Source of the DNA: Plasmodiophora brassicae
Taxonomy: Eukaryota > Endomyxa > Phytomyxea > Plasmodiophorida > Plasmodiophoridae
Reading direction: 5' to 3'
Length of the DNA stretch: 64,000 nucleotides
Assembly (NCBI GenBank): GCA_039704465.1
Contig: JASFAU010000009.1
Coordinates: 620,001 to 684,000 of the forward strand
Shown piece after piece: positions 1 to 10,015 of the stretch. Numbering within the stretch: position 1 is the stretch's first letter; each line of letters begins with the position of its first letter. A program made the position numbers and the translations under genes. Under the pieces are notes generated by a model. That model was not told the origin of the DNA and did not search any database. It saw nothing but the letters and a program-made list of their open reading frames with translations.

Positions 1-190
1 CTCAAGCGAAGTGGCTCCGAACAGGACGGATCGAATGCGTACGCCGACGTCTATCCAATTCCTACCAGTCCGTCCGCCTATGCGATCAAGATCAGTACAC
101 ATGGTACGGTACTGCCCGCAGGTACTGCCCGCAGGATCGCAATCGAACAGCGACAGTATCTACAGTACGGCCATGGGGGCTGTGGATGAG
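1..190. repeat. Direct repeat copy A (5' flank of a seven-helix gene)
   Basis: This stretch is almost identical to 3801-3985, in the same orientation, differing by a few substitutions and short indels. In the second location it lies directly upstream of the start codon of an intact minus-strand seven-helix gene. It is therefore most likely the promoter/5' UTR of another family copy whose coding part lies left of the window. A weaker third version follows the pseudogene start at about 1790-1850. Confidence 0.85.
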
Positions 191-489
191 AAGGACAATA
201 ATGAAGTGGATGTATTACGTACGGCGTGTGCGGCGGACGTTACAGTGGCGACGTAGTCGCCGACGGTGTAACGGTTGCCAACGCCGGCGGGCACGGAGTC
301 GCGGAGTGCGTGACGGCGTTCACGTGCTGCAGGCATGTGCTGCTGGTCGTAGTGGATACGTTGTTCGACAGTGGACAGGGTGGGCGTGCCAGTGATGGGG
401 CGCACTGGCGCAGTGGGCGGGCCGGCGTACGCGCCTTTGCGGGTGCTTTTCATGCGGCTGGAGTGGGTTTCTAGACCAAAGTATCGGGA

Positions 490-690
490 TCAGGAGCGCC
501 CTTCGTCGGACCGACGTGCGAAACGGACGATGATGGTAGGGATCGGTGCGCCCAGTATCGAAGCGCAACTGTGAAACGAGGACAAACACGATGACGGCGT
601 TGATTCGTTGCCAACGTTCTGCCTGCGACGCACAATGATGATACCACGAGTTCAGAAACAGGACCAATACGGCCGCAAGTATGGACAGGA
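490..690 (-). pseudogene. Decayed seven-helix family copy (internal deletion)
   Basis: On the minus strand a first-helix segment close to the family pattern (residues SILAAVLVLFLNSWY) and the following RINA segment at about 580-690 run almost directly into the family's C-terminal VRFARRS-like stretch at about 500-540. The five central helices are missing and the frame is broken. A deletion between two family copies, or within one, explains this. No function is expected. Confidence 0.6.
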
Positions 691-1044
691 GACATCGAAG
701 CACTAAGCGCACTACCGGTTTTAGATGGCGCCGGCCTGAGTATGTACTCTTTGTTGCTAGTGGTCGTGGTACCCCGCCTTCAGGGCGGAATGGCAGGCTG
801 GCGTTGGTCCCGCACGATATTGCCCTGGTCTCCGAAATAACGATTCAGTCATGTTGGCAATAGTTCGCCATGTGTCGGATCGGGCTAGCTGCTGTTTACG
901 GAAGGAGACTCGTTCGGTGTCGAATCGGGCTGGTACGTTTGATGGTTTGTCCAGGCGATCAACGGCAGGTGCCGGTCTGGACTGATTTCAGCGGTGGCTT
1001 TTCACCCGGGCTTGCATGATTCATCGTCGAGGTCGTCACGTGCG

Positions 1045-1789
1045 GTTGTTCATGGGCTCGTGCGCAAAGCGGACGATAGCGGAGGGCAGGGCGATCGCCG
1101 ATCGGGCATGCGTCGAGTGCTTGCTGGAACGTCAGCCATAATGGGCTGGATGACGGGTCCTGGGGGATGACTTTCAGAATGACCAACACAGTGAACAGGC
1201 TGAGGATGCGGGATGCCCGGGAGAATGCAAACGTCGTCGTAATCGGAAGCTTGAATACATTGGGCTGCAGTGCCTGCATGTAAGCGCACGTTTGCGGCGG
1301 TTGCAATGACAGTCGGGGACACGACAGCGTACCCGGTGACAGATGGGTCCAGAACGGCAATGCAGAGGTCGTCGATTACAGAGGCACGAATGGACATGTA
1401 CAACAGGACGACAGCCACGATCCAGATCATGAACGCTGTCACCAGCAGGCCATAATCCACGTTGCGCTCCCACTTGCTCGGCATCTTGTGGTTTCTGTCA
1501 GGCGCGCGATGAACAGGATCCTGACGAAGGGCACGCAGGTGTTCCACATCGTTTCTGCGACATGATGGAAGTTGCGATACTCGAGCTCCGTTCGCGCAGA
1601 GAAGAACATCTGCCCAATGGTGCTTCCGATCGCTATCAGCAAGACGCCAGCAATGCCGCGTTGATCCGCTTCCACCCCTCCGCTTTCGAAGGACTACCAC
1701 GTCGTCGATGGTGCCACGTATCCAGGAAGAACGACCAGAAGGATAGACAGCAGGCTGCCGAGCGCCAAGTCAATCCGTGTTGGCGGCAT
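1045..1789 (-). pseudogene. Full-length but frameshifted seven-helix family copy
   Basis: This copy aligns along its whole length with the intact gene at 2968-3798 and shares long stretches such as GVLLIAIGSTIGQMF and PSKWERNVDYGLLVTAF. The reading frame is broken at least twice, after the third helix (about 1500) and in the fifth helix region (about 1280), so the segments lie in different minus-strand frames. The start codon near 1789 is preserved, as is a degraded version of the 5' flanking repeat. High identity outside the breaks indicates recent inactivation. Introns are an unlikely explanation because the intact paralogues are continuous. Confidence 0.8.
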
Positions 1790-1914
1790 GGAACCCAGCG
1801 AAATGGCTCCAAACAGGGCGGATCGAACGCGTGTACCCGATCCGGTTCTGGTCCAGTCCTCCAACTATCCCGATCGGACGTCGTGGGCCTAACATTTAGC
1901 CCAAAGGACCTGTA

Positions 1915-2900
1915 ATTTGACCTCCAGCACTGATTGTTTGTCGATAAAGCAACTACCGGGAGAATGGCCTACATACCGTAGACGCTAAGACAGCGGTTCC
2001 GGGGCGTTGTGGTATTCATCATCCTTACGCTTGGATCGTCGCTGGCCAGAATCCCCCCAACCACTGCGCTGCATTTCCGTTCAGGCAGGTTACGACAGAT
2101 GACAATGAGCCCCACGCGGTATGCCAAATCACCAACCATGGGGCGTCAGAGCAAGCGCCGCCGTCGGCTGGCGCACCTTGCGCGAGCTAAACGAGCCGAC
2201 GGAGATCGGATGTCATCGGCGAGCCCGACATTCTGCCAGTTGACGGCGCCGCATCAGACAAAGATACGCCTCTCGAATGTGATCCTGACAAAGCAACGGA
2301 TGCGGGCGACGACGACGAGCCGGGTTCGTCCACCGGTACCGGCGGCGACTGCAGCGATGAGCCGATGACCGATTGTGCCGATCCTGACGAAGATGCGCGT
2401 GCTGCTTCATCGAGCGACGCGTGGCGCGCAAAGATGACTGTCGACGAGTACCAGGCCGTGCATGCATGAGCGAGCGCAGGCCAATCTCCCCGATATCGAC
2501 GATGCCGAATGGGGGCGACCCGTCGACGCGTTGATCAACCTGGACGTCAAAGCGTGGGACCATTAATTACGATTATGTATGGCAACTACTACAAGGGATG
2601 TCAGGCCGCAGGCGGACGAGAGCAACGAGGATCGACTGGACGCTGACCCCGACCAGATGTGGTACGTACGAACCGCATCCGTGCTCGTATCAGACGAACC
2701 CGCCGCTGGAGGTGATGACCACTGATCACGACGGGAAACTCGTCACCCTGTACATCACGGACCCGGTCAGGTTTCGCCCGAACGGTGCCGATGGGGAGTA
2801 CTGTTACAACTACCCATATTGCAGGACGTGATGTAGGCAAGTTTGCACACACACGTACGTTCGCGAGCAACATTCGCAACGTATCCATTGTTGGCGACTG
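1915..2900 (+). other. Unassigned stretch, possible decayed mobile-element ORF
   Basis: No conserved gene is recognised. On the plus strand a basic stretch (MGRQSKRRRRLAHLARAKR, about 2142) is followed in another frame by an acidic Asp/Glu-rich stretch (about 2205-2470) ending in AWRAKMTVDEYQAVHA, then more broken reading frame to about 2830. A basic N-terminus, an acidic middle and repeated frame breaks inside a tandem gene array are typical of a dying transposable-element ORF, but no catalytic motif, terminal repeat or target duplication was found. The last about 60 bases belong to the 3' flank shared with the gene copy at 6002. Confidence 0.3.
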
Positions 2901-2967
2901 CGCGCGAAAGAAACGGCTTTATTGATTCAGTCTGACGTAGGAGCGTCGCTGGCTGATCGGTTCGGGT

Positions 2968-3798
2968 TCAAACTTTGGTGGACACTGCGGTTTGTTTCGA
3001 GGTTTGTTTCGAGGTTTGTTTCGAGGACAGAACGGGCATCTGAGACTTCTTCTGGCCGCGAGCGAAACGGACGATGATGGTGGGCAGGGCGATCGAGCAG
3101 GCGTCGAAAGCCTGCTGGAACGTCAGCCAGACCGTGTAGAACGCCGGGTCCAGCGGGATGACGCCCAGAATGATCAACACGCTGAACAGGCTGAGGACGC
3201 AGGATGCCAGGCAGAATGCAAACGTCGTCGTTATCAGAAACTTGAAGGCATTGCTCTTCAATGCCTGCATGTGAACTAGCCATAAGCGCACGTTCGTGGC
3301 GATGTCAAGCACCGACGGGGAAACGATAGTGTACGCGGTGACAGCAGGGTCCAGAAGAGCTATGCAGATGTCGCCGATTACAGCGCCACGAATTGTCACG
3401 TTCAACAGGACGACAGCCATGATCCAGATCACGAACGCTGTCACCAGCAGGCCGTAATCCACGTTGCGTTCCCACTTGCTCGGCATCTTGTTGATTTCGA
3501 TCAGGCGCGCGATGAACAGGATCCTGACGAAGGGCACGCAGGTGTTCCACATCGTTCCTGCGACATGATGGAGGATGTGGCACTCGAGCTCCGTTCGCGC
3601 GGACAAGAACATCTGCCCAATGGTGCTTCCGATCGCTATCAGCAAGACGCCAACAATGCCGGCGTTGATCCGCTTCCATCCCTCCGCTTTAGTAGTACCA
3701 CGTCGACGGCGCCACGTATCCAGGAACAAGAGCAGAACGACCACAAGGATAAACAGCTGGGTACCGAGCACCAACGAGTCCGTCCATGTCGGCGGCAT
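2968..3798 (-). CDS. Seven-transmembrane protein, lineage-specific family, copy 1
   Basis: This is an uninterrupted 276-residue reading frame. The true ATG is at 3798; earlier in-frame codons are not ATG. Seven hydrophobic segments are visible: about 10-30, 48-68, 80-102, 118-140, 150-175, 190-220 and 225-250. There is no signal peptide; helix 1 starts near the N-terminus. Family landmarks are LFLDTW at the end of helix 1, an FIARL motif followed by a KMPxxWER loop, and WLTFQQAFDACSIALP in helix 7. The tail contains three SKQT repeats. The topology resembles a G-protein-coupled receptor, but no diagnostic DRY or NPxxY motif is present and I recognise no known family. A chemosensory or environmental receptor role is only a guess. 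Confidence 0.75.
   Translation of the reverse strand: MPPTWTDSLVLGTQLFILVVVLLLFLDTWRRRRGTTKAEGWKRINAGIVGVLLIAIGSTIGQMFLSARTELECHILHHVAGTMWNTCVPFVRILFIARLIEINKMPSKWERNVDYGLLVTAFVIWIMAVVLLNVTIRGAVIGDICIALLDPAVTAYTIVSPSVLDIATNVRLWLVHMQALKSNAFKFLITTTFAFCLASCVLSLFSVLIILGVIPLDPAFYTVWLTFQQAFDACSIALPTIIVRFARGQKKSQMPVLSSKQTSKQTSKQTAVSTKV
2988..3028. repeat. 12-bp coding minisatellite (SKQT repeat)
   Basis: Three tandem copies of a 12-bp unit of the form ggtttgtttcga lie in the 3' end of the seven-helix gene. On the minus strand each encodes SKQT, extending the cytoplasmic tail. The same array occurs at 6022-6062 in the next paralogue. Confidence 0.9.
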
Positions 3799-3800
3799 GG

Positions 3801-3985
3801 AGCTCAAGCGAAGTGGCTCCGAACAGGACGGATCGAATGCGTACGCCGACGTCTATCCAATTCCTACCAGTCCGTCTGCCTATGCGATCAAGTTCAGTAC
3901 ACATGGTCTACTGCCCGCAGGTACTGCCCGCAGGATCGCAATCGAACAGCGACAGTATCTACCGCCATGGGGGGCTGTGGACCGG
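3801..3985. repeat. Direct repeat copy B (5' flank of copy 1)
   Basis: This is a near-identical direct repeat of bases 1-190, placed immediately upstream of the ATG at 3798 on the minus strand. It probably holds the 5' UTR and core promoter of the gene. It includes an internal short duplication of ctgcccgcaggta, present in both copies. Confidence 0.85.
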
Positions 3986-4409
3986 GTGGGCGTGCCAGTG
4001 ATGGGGCGCACCGAGTTGCTGGAAGTGTCGAGGCGCATAAACCTCTTGGGAGCGTCATACAATGTCGAACGTGATGCAGGTATAGCAGCAAGATGAAGTG
4101 CGATTGTTTCCCCGATCCGGTACCCGACCAGATGCCGTGCGGACGTCATCAGGATCATTCTGGGGAACCTGGAACATTCGGCGCTAAATACTGAGGTTGA
4201 CATCTAACACTGCCCTGGGCTATATGGACTGTGGGTACCCACATGCAGGATTTAGTGGCGCTGAACAGCAGACTGTTATGACATCGTTTGATGGTGGACT
4301 GTATTGAGATTTCGAAGAGGCGCCTGCGCGCATGCTCACCGTTCTGTGTTTGCTGACGCTTTTCATGCGCCTGGGATGGGTTCCTAGACGACAGTATCTG
4401 GGTCGGGGC

Positions 4410-5056
4410 TCATGAAGTGCGCCCTTCGTCAGACCGGCGTACGAAACGGACGATGATGATAGGGACAGCAGTCGAGCATGCGTCGAAAGCCAGTTTAAAC
4501 GTCAGCCAAATCGTGAGCAGCGGGATGATTTGCATCACGATTTATAGACCGCTGAAGACGTTGATGATGTCCGATGTCAGGCAGAATGCAGACGTCGTTG
4601 CCACAAGGAGCTTGAGTTCGGGATTTCACAGCCTGGAGCACCTGCCAGTCTGCCACCGGCGCCCGTTCGTCATGACATCGATGAACTGTGGGATGAGGCG
4701 AGGGAGCGCGGCACCAGCACGTGATGCCCAGTACCTGGTACAGGGATGTAGTGACCAGCAGGCCTTGATCCAAAACGGTTTCCGACTTCTTAGGCAACTT
4801 GTTGACTTCGACTACCGTGGACGCGCGGTGAACAGCATCTTCACGAAGAATGCGCCTGGTCCTTCCAGATACATCTGCGCGATGGCCGTTCCGATCGCGA
4901 ACAGAAAGACGTCGACTATCCCGCGTTGATGCGGTTCCAGCCCTCTGCTCTGGATCCTTGTCGACGGCACCACGTATCCAAAAACAGAATCAGGACGACC
5001 ACAACGACCAGCAGGAGAATGGCCAGCACCACCAGGTTCAACCAAGCCGGCGACAT
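4410..5056 (-). pseudogene. Shortened, frameshifted seven-helix family copy
   Basis: The minus strand begins with a good family N-terminus at 5056 (MSPAWLNLVV, then a first helix ending LFLDTW and a WNRINAG motif). A stop codon follows immediately where other copies read INAGIV. Helix 2 (FAIGTAIAQM) reappears in a shifted frame at about 4860-4910, part of helix 3 is missing, and the C-terminal VRFVRR region is found near 4430. Multiple frame breaks and deletions make a functional product unlikely. Confidence 0.75.
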
Positions 5057-5394
5057 GGTACCGAAAAGTCAAACAAGGCGCCGAGCAAAGACATTCTTGG
5101 TACGGTCAACGATCCAGGCTTGTTATACGCAGTACCCTTATGCCCTTAAACGTTGTTTCGATACCCAGTGTATCGAGTCTCTGAAAGAGGGAGTCAGACC
5201 GCTCGCTGTGAACTGGATCGGGTCAGCAGGGGACGTTGAAGTGCTATTGGTGGTCGCCGCTTGGTGCGGTGGCTGTATGTTGCAACCGTCCTGCATCCAA
5301 TTCGCGGCAAGGCCAAGCTTTGCTACTGAGCTGACGTTTCTAGCGGATTCCCGAGGCACAGTCCCGCAAAAGGGCGGCACATGAACTGGGCCAT

Positions 5395-5744
5395 GATTGT
5401 CGGGAGCGCAATCGAGCATGTTCGGAGTCCTGCTGGAATGATCGTGTTGAACGCTGGGCCTAGCGGGATGATCTGCAGCGTGACCCGATGGCTCAGAACA
5501 CTGATGGCAGGAGGAAGCCATAAAGAAGCCTAACGTAGGCGACAGCAGAACCTGGAGCGCGCTGCAGGTCCGTGCCTATTTGTCCACTAGCCACACGCGA
5601 GCGTTCGTTACAATATCGATGAATTGCGGGAGAAGTGGCGGCTGGGTTCAGAATAGCTGTACAGACGTTGCCAAGGATATCCAGCACGGCCACGAGAATG
5701 AGCAGCAGAACGCTCAACACCATCGGGTTCAGCCACTCCAACAT
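5395..5744 (-). pseudogene. Seven-helix family remnant joining helix 1 to helix 5
   Basis: Starting at an ATG at 5744 the reading frame gives a family N-terminus (MLEWLNPMVLSVLLLILVAV). It then jumps directly to the ILNPAAT sequence that precedes helix 5 in intact copies, so about 110 residues are deleted. The downstream part is frameshifted and ends near a weak match to the C-terminal FDACS/IIV region. Confidence 0.7.
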
Positions 5745-6001
5745 GATGACTCGATTCCGGCAGGTCGCACGCGTCGAACGCCGACGACCCTCGCTTACTA
5801 CAAGTCTGTACGATCACAATATTGCATTTATAACTCAACCCCTAATGCAGGACGTGATGTTAGGCAACGTTGCTCGTGGCACGTTCGCGTAGTGAAAAAC
5901 ATTCGCAATGTATCCATTGCTGGCGACTGCGAAAGTAAAGGGTTCATTGATGTTGGATAGTCAGTCTGACATAGGAACGTTGCTGGCTGACCGGTTCGGG
6001 T

Positions 6002-6841
6002 TCAAACTTTGAGGAACACTGCGGTTTGTTTCGAGGTTTGTTTCGAGGTTTGTTTCGAGGACATTGGCTGGGTCGGGCCGGTCACCTGAGTCGTCTTCTG
6101 GCCGCGAGCGAAACGGACGATGATGGTGGGCAGGGCGATCGAGCAGGCGTCGAAAGCCTGCTGGAACGTCAGCCAGATCGTGTACAGCGACGTGTCGAAC
6201 GGGATGATCTGCATAATGATGAGCAGACTGATGAGGCTGAGGACGGAGGATGCCAGGCAGAAGCCAGCGGTCATCGTCATTAGGAGCTGAAGCGCGTTGC
6301 GAGACCTGGCCTTCATGAGAACCTGCCATAGGCGCACGTTTGTGACGATGTCGATGATCTGCGGGAACAGGAAGGTGAACGCGCCGGCGGCGGGGTCCAC
6401 AATGCCGATGCAGAGGTTGTCGATTACGACGCTGCCCAGTGTCATGTTGAGCAGGACAACCGCCACGATCCAGTACAGGGCGGTCGTGATCAGCACTCCG
6501 TAATCCAGGTTGCGTTCCCACCTCGTCGGCATCTTGTTGACTTCGATCAGGCGCGCGATGAACAGGATCCTGACGAAGGGTTCGCTGGTGTTCCACATCG
6601 ATCCTGCGATATGGTGGAGGACGCGGCACTCGAGCTCGGTGCGCCCAACCAGGTTCATCTGCGCAATGGCCGTCCCGATCGCGATCAGCAGGACGCCAAC
6701 AATGCCAGCGTTGATCCGCTGCCATCCCTCCGCTTTCGTACCACGTCGGCGATACCATGTGTCCAGGAACAAGGCCAGGACAACGACGAGAATGACGAGC
6801 AGCGCGGTGAGCACCACCGGATTCACCCATGCCTGCGGCAT
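6002..6841 (-). CDS. Seven-transmembrane protein, lineage-specific family, copy 2
   Basis: The continuous frame encodes 279 residues from the ATG at 6841 (MPQAWVNPVVLTALLVILVV). It has seven hydrophobic segments in the same positions as the copy at 2968-3798 and shares the FLDTW, RINAGIVGVLLIAIG, PFVRILFIARL and WLTFQQAFDACSIALP landmarks and the SKQT-repeat tail. The two genes also share their 3' flanks (compare about 2875-2990 with 5905-6020), so they are products of a segmental duplication. Function is unknown; it is a membrane protein by hydropathy only. Confidence 0.75.
   Translation of the reverse strand: MPQAWVNPVVLTALLVILVVVLALFLDTWYRRRGTKAEGWQRINAGIVGVLLIAIGTAIAQMNLVGRTELECRVLHHIAGSMWNTSEPFVRILFIARLIEVNKMPTRWERNLDYGVLITTALYWIVAVVLLNMTLGSVVIDNLCIGIVDPAAGAFTFLFPQIIDIVTNVRLWQVLMKARSRNALQLLMTMTAGFCLASSVLSLISLLIIMQIIPFDTSLYTIWLTFQQAFDACSIALPTIIVRFARGQKTTQVTGPTQPMSSKQTSKQTSKQTAVFLKV
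6022..6062. repeat. 12-bp coding minisatellite, second array
   Basis: Three tandem 12-bp units are identical in form to those at 2988-3028 and encode SKQT repeats near the C-terminus of the second seven-helix gene. The paralogues further right (7122 and 8136) lack this array and end instead in a different tail. Confidence 0.9.
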
Positions 6842-7121
6842 GCTTGGCGCCCACACTTGAACAACCCGACCGAGAGAGTGTGTATGTGTGTGGTACGCCG
6901 ACGATCCGCCCTAGGCGCAGAACCATACGCGTCGCATTCGATCCCGACCGAATCGAGCCTTAACAATATGCTAACGGGCCGCCTTAAGTGCAAGCGAACC
7001 CTAAGCGTACCGCGAAGTGAGACGTAAACGAACCCAAATTTCATTTCGTCGTGACTAGCGGCCGTCTCGTGCATAAAGACAGTGCCACATCTGGAGCTTT
7101 GCCGCCATCATGTGTTTGGTA

Positions 7122-7925
7122 TCAGCGGTCGCTAGTCGTCGGTTCAGTCGCCCTGGCGGCGTATGGCGACGGGTGCACGGCTCGGGACCGATGTGCGAAT
7201 CGGACAATGATGGTGGGCAGGGCGACCGAGCACGCGTCGAAGTCCTGCTGGAACGTCAGCCAGATCGTGAAGAACGAGACGTCGAGCGGGATGATATGCG
7301 TGATGATCAGCAGGCTCAGCAGGCTGATGACGTACGACGCCAGCGAGAAGGCGAACGTCATCCGCATTAAAAACTTGTGATTGTGTCGCGACTCGGTCGT
7401 CATGAGGACCTGATACAGGCGGACGTTCGTCACGAGGTCGATGGCCTGCGGCAGCATGAACAGGAGCCCGGTGGCAACAGGTTCCAGGATCGCCGTGCAC
7501 AACGTTCCGACGACGGCGGTGTCCATCGTCAGGTTCTGCAGGATGACGGCGAGCACCCAATCGAGGAGCCCGGCGCCCAGCAGGCACTGGTCGACGACCC
7601 TCTCCCACGGCTTCGGCATCCGGTTGATTTCCAGCAGGCGTGCGATGAACACGACCCGGACGAACGGCTCGCTGGTGTGGAAGAACGTGGCGGCGACATG
7701 ATGCAGGATGTGGCACTGCGCCTCGGTCCGCCCTTCCAGGAACATCTGCCCAATGGTGCTTCCCATCGCTACCAGCAGGACGACCACAATGCCGACGTTG
7801 ATTCGCTTCCAGCCTTCCGCGTTGGATCCGCGACGACGGTACCACGTATCCAGGAACAGGACGAGGACGGCGAACAGGGCGAACAGCAAGCCGCCTAGCA
7901 CCGACTGGTTCAACACCTGCGACAT
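7122..7925 (-). CDS. Seven-transmembrane protein, lineage-specific family, copy 3
   Basis: The 267-residue continuous frame starts at the ATG at 7925 (MSQVLNQSVLGGLLFALFAV). Seven hydrophobic segments and the family motifs are kept (LFLDTWYRRRG, PFVRVVFIARLLEINRMP, WLTFQQDFDACSVALPTIIV). It is closest to the copy at 8136-8948; both start MSQ, have QDFDACSVALP rather than QAFDACSIALP, and end in a SRAVHPSPYA tail without SKQT repeats. The array therefore contains two subfamilies. About 280 bp of apparently gene-free sequence separates it from copy 2. Confidence 0.75.
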   Translation of the reverse strand: MSQVLNQSVLGGLLFALFAVLVLFLDTWYRRRGSNAEGWKRINVGIVVVLLVAMGSTIGQMFLEGRTEAQCHILHHVAATFFHTSEPFVRVVFIARLLEINRMPKPWERVVDQCLLGAGLLDWVLAVILQNLTMDTAVVGTLCTAILEPVATGLLFMLPQAIDLVTNVRLYQVLMTTESRHNHKFLMRMTFAFSLASYVISLLSLLIITHIIPLDVSFFTIWLTFQQDFDACSVALPTIIVRFAHRSRAVHPSPYAARATEPTTSDR

Positions 7926-8135
7926 GCTGCTGGGCGACAGGTAACCAGCGTGCCTGCGGGCCCTCGACAACTGTGATCGGGTACCCTCCCCAATCCCATG
8001 CGACCCGACAATGTTATATATTCCAGTGGGGCAGCAGTGTACGCGCCTGGACAGCAGATGTATTAGAAAGCACGCGTGGTTGCTGACCTGAAACGAGGTG
8101 GCCGGGATTGCTGACGGGTCTGTAAGGGTGACCTT

Positions 8136-8948
8136 TCAGGACTTGTCAGCGGTCGCTGTCGCATACTGGTCGGACGTGTTGGCGTACGGCGATGGGTGCA
8201 CGGCTCGGGAGCGATGGGCGAATCGGACAATGATGTTCGGCAGGGCGACCGAGCACGCGTCGAAGTCCTGCTGGAACGTCAGCCAGATCGTGTAGAAGGG
8301 GACGGGGAGCGGGATGATTTGCATAATGATCAGCAGGCTCAGGACGCTGATGACGGAGGATGCCAGGCAGAACCCGAACGTCATCCTGATCAGGAACATG
8401 TGGGCGTGCCGAGACTCAGTCGCCATAAGGACCTGGTACAAGCGCACGTTCGTCACGACGTCGACCAGTTGTGGCAACAGGAACATGAGGACGGTGGCGG
8501 CGGGACTCAGAATCGCCGTGCACATGTCGTCGACCACGGCGGTATCCATCGTCAGGTTCTGCAGGATGACGGCGAGCATCCATTCCAGGAACCCGGCCCC
8601 CAGCACGCAACGATCCAGCATGCGCTCCCATGGCCGGCTCATTTTGTTGATCTCGAGCAGGCGCGCGAGGAACACGATCCGAACGAACGCTTCGCTGGTG
8701 TGGAAGAACGTGGCCGCAGTGCGGTGCAGAATCTGGCACTGCGCCTCGGTGCGCCCCTTCAGGAACATTTGGGCAATCGTGGTCCCGATCGCGAGTAGCA
8801 ACACGAACACGACACCTTCGTTGATCCGCTCCCAGCCTTGCGAACGTGAACTGCGTCGGCTGTACCAGGTGTCCAGGAAGAGAGCCAAGACGACGGCAAG
8901 GACGAACAGCAAGACGCCCAGCACCGACTGGGTTAGCGCTTGCGACAT
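8136..8948 (-). CDS. Seven-transmembrane protein, lineage-specific family, copy 4
   Basis: I place the start at the ATG at 8948 (MSQALTQSVLGVLLFVLAVV) because it matches the other copies, giving 270 residues. The frame stays open upstream to another ATG at 9128, which would add 60 non-conserved residues and overlap the neighbouring SAM-domain exon. Seven hydrophobic segments and the family motifs are present, including FHTSEAFVRIVFLARLLEINKM and WLTFQQDFDACSVALP. This is the last member at the right edge of the array. Function is unknown. Confidence 0.75.
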   Translation of the reverse strand: MSQALTQSVLGVLLFVLAVVLALFLDTWYSRRSSRSQGWERINEGVVFVLLLAIGTTIAQMFLKGRTEAQCQILHRTAATFFHTSEAFVRIVFLARLLEINKMSRPWERMLDRCVLGAGFLEWMLAVILQNLTMDTAVVDDMCTAILSPAATVLMFLLPQLVDVVTNVRLYQVLMATESRHAHMFLIRMTFGFCLASSVISVLSLLIIMQIIPLPVPFYTIWLTFQQDFDACSVALPNIIVRFAHRSRAVHPSPYANTSDQYATATADKS

Positions 8949-9124
8949 GAAGTCGACGTTCACTGGAGGACGCCAACGCAAGCCTAGCGCGGACCGATCA
9001 GGGTACTCTGTCTCATGCGACCCCGGCCGGTCGACTAGCGGCGCCCCGACTCCACCAGTATCCACAGATGTACGATCGACGACCGGTAGAGCATTTGCCG
9101 TATAACGACAGACATGACACAACT

Positions 9125-9439
9125 TCATTGGTCCTTGATTCGATCGACTGCATCAAGCAGGCGGCGGATCAAGCCCTCGTCCGCCAGTTCGAGGTCGTCC
9201 TTGAGGTCCTCGTAGGTCAGGTCAAGCAACGTGACGCCGTCCACGCCGTTGGAGGTGAACATCGAATCCAGCTCGGATAGGTCGTTGTCGTGAAGGAACT
9301 GGATGACACGCTCCACGGTCCACGTTTCCGTGTCCTTTTGTCGCAGGGGCCTCTTGTTTGGCTTGTCCGGTTTCAGAGCGTCGCGAAACTCACCGACAGC
9401 CATCAGACCCTGCAGGGCACCCTCGGCCGCCTTGATCAC
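9125..9439 (-). CDS. SAM-domain protein, 3' terminal exon (partial model)
   Basis: The about 104-residue open stretch ends in a recognisable sterile alpha motif: WTVERVIQFLHDNDL, then GVDGVTLLDLTYEDLKDDL and LIRRLLDAVDRIK, i.e. five short helices with the usual GxxLLxLTxxDL core. SAM domains mediate protein-protein or RNA contacts. The frame has no convincing ATG at its 5' end; an acceptor-like cag lies at about 9439 on the minus strand, so upstream exons probably lie at 9440-9640, but I could not fix them. Stop codon at 9125-9127. Confidence 0.6.
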   Translation of the reverse strand: MIKAAEGALQGLMAVGEFRDALKPDKPNKRPLRQKDTETWTVERVIQFLHDNDLSELDSMFTSNGVDGVTLLDLTYEDLKDDLELADEGLIRRLLDAVDRIKDQ

Positions 9440-9449
9440 CCTGATTCAC

Positions 9450-10015
9450 GCGGAACGAATATCAGTGAGAGAGCTGCGCTCAACTCGACAATGGACATAC
9501 TCTTCGTCGATCCCCAACGCGCGTGACGCATGGAAGACAGCTTGCCATGAACCTGCCGACTCCTGCGCCTTCGATTCCCTATGACAATGTCAGCGACCCG
9601 TACTACTACTCCAGACACACAGCGTACGCTTACATCGTGAACGACCGTATTTGCAGGACCTTCCGCAGCAAGCCATCAAGGAAATGAAATCCTGCCGAAT
9701 TCAAATTCGTTTCGGTGATAGAATCCAGATCTCTGTAGCGCAATACGATTAGATTGACCGAGGAACCTACATAGCGCCGGACTAATAATAAACGAACGCA
9801 GACGGAGACGATCGCAAATCGTCAGGTAGATCCATTTGAAGAGTTTTCCATGCTGTCCGAATGGATGCCAGTAGAGCAGAAGATGACGATGCCGATTGGC
9901 CGTCGTTGCAGGTTGACGATGCAGGCGGTAGGCTCTCGACGCGGAACTGACACGATTGCGGCCACGCTCCAGAACTGACATATACTCGTTAATAGCAGGT
10001 CACAGAGACGGAGAA
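9450..10015. other. Unassigned stretch
   Basis: The first about 190 bases probably include upstream exon(s) of the SAM-domain gene on the minus strand. From about 9640 to 10015 I see no convincing coding sequence, RNA gene or repeat on either strand. Confidence 0.4.

Noticed and set aside
8949..9128. 60-residue N-terminal extension of the fourth seven-helix gene (start at 9128)
   Set aside because: Not conserved in the other copies and overlapping the SAM-domain exon; the ATG at 8948 matches the family start.
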